The position numbers and the translations under genes were made by a program. A stretch of 64,000 nt of DNA from assembly GCF_001316105.1 (NCBI RefSeq), contig NZ_BBCP01000003.1:1-64000 (forward strand), given 5' to 3'. Source of the stretch: Thermogymnomonas acidicola JCM 13583. GTDB taxonomy: Archaea > Thermoplasmatota > Thermoplasmata > Thermoplasmatales > Thermoplasmataceae. The notes under the pieces are model-generated. The model saw only the letters and a program-made list of their open reading frames with translations, searched no databases and was not told where the DNA came from. This document shows, piece after piece, positions 59,428-64,000 of the stretch (position 1 is the first letter of the stretch; each line of letters starts with the position of its first letter).

Positions 59428-60579
59428 TCATGCCTGTTGTGGAGGTTCACCCCCCCCATCCCTGATGGCACGTTGCCTGAGCTCGTCTATGCTCACCATG
59501 GTGCCTTCCCTCTCCACGAACCAGAAGTGCCAGCCGTTGTTCGCATCCTTGCCTAGGAGCTGGGCACTGACCCTGTGGATCGAGCCAGTTAATCCACCAC
59601 AGGTCACTGTGGCGTCTGCCATCACAGTGGCCCGGTAAGTCCGGTCAGGTGAGTAAATGAACTCACCTGGTAAGATGTAGCCACGCTCTATAAGTTCGCC
59701 GAATGGCACCCTCCTTGGCCTCTCCTCCAGCCGGTTTGGCAGAATATCTTCCGGGTATGGCACTGTCCTGCGCAGCCTCTCCTCACAGACCCTGAGGTAG
59801 GCCTCGTTCTTCTCTATGCCTATGTACCTCCTGCCAAGCCTCTTGGCCACGGCCAGAGTCGTCCCAGTCCCTGCAAAGGGATCTAGAATGATATCACCTG
59901 GCTTTGTGCATGACGTTATGACCCTGTAGAGCAGTGCCTCGGGCTTCTGTGTCGGGTGCGCCTTCCTCCCACCTATCCTGACCCTTTCCTTCCCCCCCTG
60001 GCACACCGGGATGTGCCAGTCGCTCCTCATCTGCAGGTCGTCGTTGTAGGCCTTCATGGTCCTGTAATTGAATGTATACCTCGATTCCCTGTCCCTGGCA
60101 GCCCATATCAGCGTCTCGTGCGCGTTGTTGAACCGTGTGCCCCCCCTGAAGTTGGGCGTGGGGGTTCGCCTTGATCCAGACAACATCGTTGAGTATCCAG
60201 AAGCCCAGGTCCTGCATTATCTTGCCGACCCTGAATATGTTGTGGTAAGTGCCGATGGCCCATATGGTACCGTCTTCCTTCAGTAGCCTCCTGCACTCCC
60301 TGAGCCAGCTTTCGGTGAACGCATCGTACTCCCCAAATGACGCGAACCTGTCCCATTCCTCGGAGACGCCCTCGAACCTTTCCTGGTTGGGCCTGTAGAG
60401 GGGGGGGTCCTGGAGCATTAGGTTATAGGGTGGGTCTGCGAAGATCATGTCCACGCTTCCGCCGGGATGCGCCTCATCACCTCCAAAGCGTCGCCTAGGA
60501 AGACCCTGTTGACGAACTCGACCTGTGAAAACCGGGCATTGCTTCCTTCATTGGGAGAGCACCCTCTATTGCCATTCAC
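59428..60579 (-). CDS. orphan adenine DNA methyltransferase, CcrM/HinfI-like (frameshifted)
   Basis: Probable N6-adenine methyltransferase of the beta class: the catalytic DPPY motif ([13 protein letters not shown]) comes first and the SAM-binding motif [16 protein letters not shown] comes later, after [14 protein letters not shown]-terminal RAMA-like domain follows ([45 protein letters not shown]). About 384 residues, as in CcrM and M.HinfI, which modify GANTC. GTG 60579 ([13 protein letters not shown]) has TATACATA about 22 nt upstream. Frame breaks near 60465, 60170-60140 and possibly 59450. No restriction gene is adjacent, so it is probably a solitary regulator-type enzyme; specificity is inference. 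Confidence 0.88.
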
Positions 60580-60749
60580 CTGTATGTCCAGGCAGTATGT
60601 ATACTACACCCCCCCACAGGTCACCCTGCCAAGCCAGATCGGATTGCGTACAGTCCCACCCGGATAAGCGCCCCCCTCTGTTCGCCTGAATTTCCGACGC
60701 TCAAGATCGGGGGTTCCACGCCCTATTTAAACTGGCAGGCACCGTGGGG
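60580..60749. promoter_or_regulatory. intergenic region with outward TATA at 60723-60730
   Basis: Upstream of the methyltransferase. TATTTAAA at 60723-60730 on the plus strand predicts a transcript start at about 60752. No gene is visible in 60610-60720. Confidence 0.4.
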
Positions 60750-60875
60750 GGCCTCGGATATAGCGAATGGTGCATGGGAGGTGTTGTTTCATGGGCTTCA
60801 GCAGGTGCGGTCTTTACGGGCACATGACTCCATACCGGCCTGAAGCACAGCATGCCGGAGTCCGGGCATTTTTTG
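60750..60875 (+). ncRNA. candidate small RNA with terminator-like hairpin
   Basis: Starts about 26 nt after TATTTAAA (60723-60730) and ends in an ATGCC-GGAGTCCG-GGCAT hairpin followed by TTTTTT at about 60868-60873. Inside, GCTT-CAG-CAGG-TG-CGG pairs with CCG-G-CCTG-AAGC (about 60796-60850). No reading frame of quality on either strand. Class unknown. Confidence 0.4.
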
Positions 60876-61309
60876 TACCCCTGGAGCCACAGGGCCAACA
60901 TGCGGTTTCACTATGGCATGCCATGGCCACCGGTTACCTGCAGTACTCTGGGAGGGGGGGCGGGTGTCCTCCCGGTCTAGAGGCACCCGGTCACGGCTCG
61001 GGTGCGTTCGGCCCAGGTTGGAGGTGGCAGCATGTGCCAGTTGGCCCTGGAGGCCACCCATATCAGGCCGCAAATGTATTCACATAACTACCGGTACAAG
61101 GGGGGGTCCAGTATCCGCATCCCGTGTTTTCCCTGTGATCGGGGGGGAGGCATGGTGATGGATAGACACCAATGCTTTGAATCAGGATAGCCGTGACATA
61201 TTGTCTGGGAGGAGTGGAAGAGTCAAACAAAAGGCACCGGCTACCCCCCTGAAAAACCCAGCACCGGGCGGGTCTGAACCTTTAATACACGATTCATATT
61301 ATCCTCTGG
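60876..61309. other. intergenic region without a supportable gene
   Basis: 434 bp, GC-rich, with G runs near 60953, 61102 and 61141. Frames of about 70-100 codons exist on both strands but have no recognisable pattern. TTTAATA at 61281-61287 is the promoter of tRNA-Leu. Confidence 0.4.
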
Positions 61310-61397
61310 GCGAGGGTAACTAAGCCTGGCCAACAGTGCAGGACTTAAGATCCTGTCCCGAAGGGGGGGTTCGTGGGTTCAAATCCCACCCCTCGCA
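61310..61397 (+). tRNA. tRNA-Leu (anticodon TAA)
   Basis: Class II tRNA: acceptor GCGAGGG/CCCTCGC, anticodon loop CTTAAGA giving TAA, long variable arm, T arm GTGGGTTCAAATCCCAC, discriminator A, no CCA. The variable arm should be CCCGAAGGGG; the sequence shows seven G (61363-61369). TATA at 61281-61287. Confidence 0.94.
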
Positions 61398-61530
61398 TAG
61401 CCGCCTAGGATCGATGCGCAGTCGCACCTGGTATCGGCGGACATAAAATGAGTATTGCAGGAGCAAAAGGTATTGCTGCCGTACCACTCCCTACGTGTGC
61501 GATCCCAAAGGCGCTGCGTGAAAGACATAG

Positions 61531-61538
61531 TTTTATAA
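61531..61538 (+). promoter_or_regulatory. TATA box upstream of the 61561 gene
   Basis: TTTTATAA centred about 26 nt before ATG 61561. The stretch 61398-61530 shows nothing else. Confidence 0.5.
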
Positions 61539-61560
61539 CTCACAGGTAACTTACAAGACT

Positions 61561-61840
61561 ATGGCATTTCCCGGTGGGTTCTGCGGGTGGAGAACTTGTG
61601 GAGTTCGAGACGGAGAAAGAGCCTGAGTGGATAACGGTCAAGCTGAAGGACGGCTCTGTGATACAGATTAAGATGGAGATCGTGGCCATAATGAGAAACG
61701 GGAACGACATGAACACAGGTCTGCCGATCTACATGGTGCAGGCCACAAACATAATAAGGATGGTTAAGGTCCCGCCGGAGCTGATACAGAGAAGGAGGCC
61801 ACAGGACGACAGCAAGGGGGGGCCCACGATGTACAGGTAG
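61561..61840 (+). CDS. small hypothetical protein, Sm/beta-barrel-like
   Basis: About 92 residues. ATG 61561 fits the TATA but is one base out of frame with the rest (CCC near 61570 should probably be CC, giving MAFPVGSAGGELVEFE); GTG 61574 is the in-frame fallback. The body, EWITVKLKDGSVIQIKMEIVAIMRNGNDMNTGLPIYMVQATNIIRMVKV, looks like a small five-strand barrel with a short charged tail. No family recognised with confidence. A related type of protein is common in thermoacidophilic archaea. Confidence 0.55.
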
Positions 61841-61946
61841 GAAGTGCAACTGCAGGTATCGGAAAAAATACTCCAGATTTAAATATGCATTCGCATTTTC
61901 CGTGGAAATTCTTTTTAATTCTATGTACATCTATGCATGAAGTTCT

Positions 61947-62338
61947 TTGGACGACAAGGACTGGCAGATAATCAGGCTGCTTCGTGAGATTCCCGCCTCT
62001 CAAACTCAGAGATAGGCCGCATCCTGAACGTTTCCGAGGGTACAGTGAGGAAGAGGATATCAAGGATGCTGGCCACAGGGGCCATAAAGAAGTTCACAGT
62101 CGTTACAGGGAACGAGGGGGTCGACGCAATAATCCTCGTGAGGCTGGAGTCGAAGAAGACCAAGAACGTCATAGAGGAGATCAGGAAGAGGTTCGATGAG
62201 ATATACGAGTACTCCGGCAGGGTGGACCTGGCAGTCAAGATAAACTGCTCCTCTCTCGATGAGCTCAACAGCATAGTGGACAGCATAAGGGCGATTGACG
62301 GGGTCAGGGGGACAGATACCCTGATAAGGCTGAAGTGA
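61947..62338 (+). CDS. Lrp/AsnC family transcriptional regulator (frameshifted)
   Basis: About 130 residues: N-terminal winged helix (DDKDWQIIRLLREIPA, then EIGRILNVSEGTVRKRISRMLATGAIKKFTVV) and a C-terminal RAM-like effector domain (AIILVRLESKKTKNVIEEI, VDLAVKINCSSLDELNSIVDSI). TTG 61947 is chosen because no ATG or GTG is in frame and CTTTTTAATT lies about 30 nt upstream. The frame breaks near 61995 (CTCAAACTC). Lrp-type proteins regulate amino-acid or central metabolism, often themselves; the target is unknown. Confidence 0.82.
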
Positions 62339-62394
62339 GTGGCCGCAGTGCGCTTTTTTTCCGCCCGTCCAGTCCAGAGAGCACTGGCTAAGGG

Positions 62395-62427
62395 TTATAT
62401 ACATTTTTAAGATAGGGCAAAGGAGGT
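62395..62427 (+). promoter_or_regulatory. alba promoter and strong ribosome-binding site
   Basis: TTATATAC at 62395-62402, and AGGAGGT at 62421-62427 seven bases before ATG 62434. This strong Shine-Dalgarno stands out in a window where most first genes are leaderless, and fits high expression of Alba. Confidence 0.55.
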
Positions 62428-62433
62428 ACAACC

Positions 62434-62707
62434 ATGGCAGAGGAGAACGTGATCTTCGTCGGAAAGAAGCCAACAATGAACTACGTGCTGGCCGTTGTCA
62501 CACAGTTTAACAACAATGTGGACAAGATAATAATAAAGGCCAGGGGGGGCAAAGCCATCAGCAAGGCCGTGGACATAGCTGAGATCACAAGGCACAAGTT
62601 CATACAGGATGCAAAGTACGCGGAGATCAGGATCGACACCGAGACCCTCCACGGGGGAGAGGGGAGAGAGCAACGTCTCCTCCATAGAGATAACACTCAC
62701 GAGGTGA
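62434..62707 (+). CDS. albA: DNA/RNA-binding protein Alba (frameshifted near end)
   Basis: Abundant archaeal chromatin protein that binds DNA and RNA as a dimer. About 90 residues: MAEENVIFVGKKPTMNYVLAVVTQF, then KIIIKARGKAISKAVDIAEITRHKF. The lysines normally acetylated or DNA-binding lie in GKKP. The frame breaks near 62655 (GGGGGAGAGGGGAG); corrected, the end is SSIEITLTR at TGA 62707. KARGGKAI has one extra glycine from a G7 run. Confidence 0.94.
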
Positions 62708-62820
62708 TCTGGGCACCTTCATCCGGGTGGCCCAATATATTTTATTGTATCAACGGGCAAAAACACAACCATTTTGTTACAAAGGGTTAAATTGGCATTG
62801 GTAATATTAAAAGTGTTAGC

Positions 62821-64000
<1,180 letters not shown>

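Overview
The window is archaeal and most likely from a thermoacidophilic Thermoplasmata (order Thermoplasmatales) with fairly high GC. Support for archaea: PCNA, the small primase subunit PriS, Alba, the GatD/GatE amidotransferase, archaeosine-pathway QueD/QueC, a geranylgeranyl-type prenyl synthase, tRNA genes without encoded CCA, and TATA boxes about 25 nt before start codons of mostly leaderless genes. A TPP riboswitch in front of an MFS transporter is a Thermoplasmatales trait, and a secreted sedolisin fits acid growth. The species is not proven; a Thermogymnomonas-like organism is my guess.

Layout. 0-6.8 kb: ABC exporter pair, an unknown protein, two radical SAM enzymes, a phospholipase D-like protein. 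7-16 kb: pyruvate phosphate dikinase, DUF488, tRNA-Gly, glutamate dehydrogenase, PCNA, a 29-residue membrane peptide, tRNA-Arg, queD-queC, malate dehydrogenase. 16-21 kb: DUF835 protein plus GvpD/KaiC-like ATPase, a Pcc1-like protein, hemB, tatA-tatC. 21-32.4 kb: one long minus-strand operon for an 11-subunit complex I (nuoABCDHIJKLMN, no EFG), ending in two small unknown proteins and an enoyl-CoA hydratase-like protein. 32.5-39.9 kb: gatD-gatE with DUF72 and acyl-CoA dehydrogenase, DUF3501 plus rubrerythrin, priS. 39.9-47.7 kb: sedolisin, metF with a split metE, an ALDH7-like dehydrogenase. 47.8-52.1 kb: a BchE-like B12 radical SAM enzyme and a complete AmmeMemoRadiSam set (AmrS, Memo, AMMECR1). 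52.2-55 kb: TPP riboswitch, thiamine-related MFS transporter and two tandem thiE genes. 55-61.4 kb: an accessory island with a structured RNA candidate, tRNA-Ala, a decayed integrase, a TcuA/TcuB oxidoreductase, an orphan CcrM/HinfI-like methyltransferase, another RNA candidate and tRNA-Leu. 61.5-64 kb: small unknown protein, Lrp-type regulator, Alba, prenyl synthase and the start of a Get3/ArsA ATPase.

A second message concerns the sequence itself. Runs of six to eight G or C occur throughout and break or lengthen most genes. Where the true length can be judged (three tRNA stems, a Walker A motif, PPDK signatures), four bases have usually become seven. There are also scattered one-base losses. 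I therefore annotate whole genes across these breaks and treat the frameshifts as probable sequence errors, not pseudogenes, except for the integrase remnant beside tRNA-Ala, which has true stop-codon substitutions.
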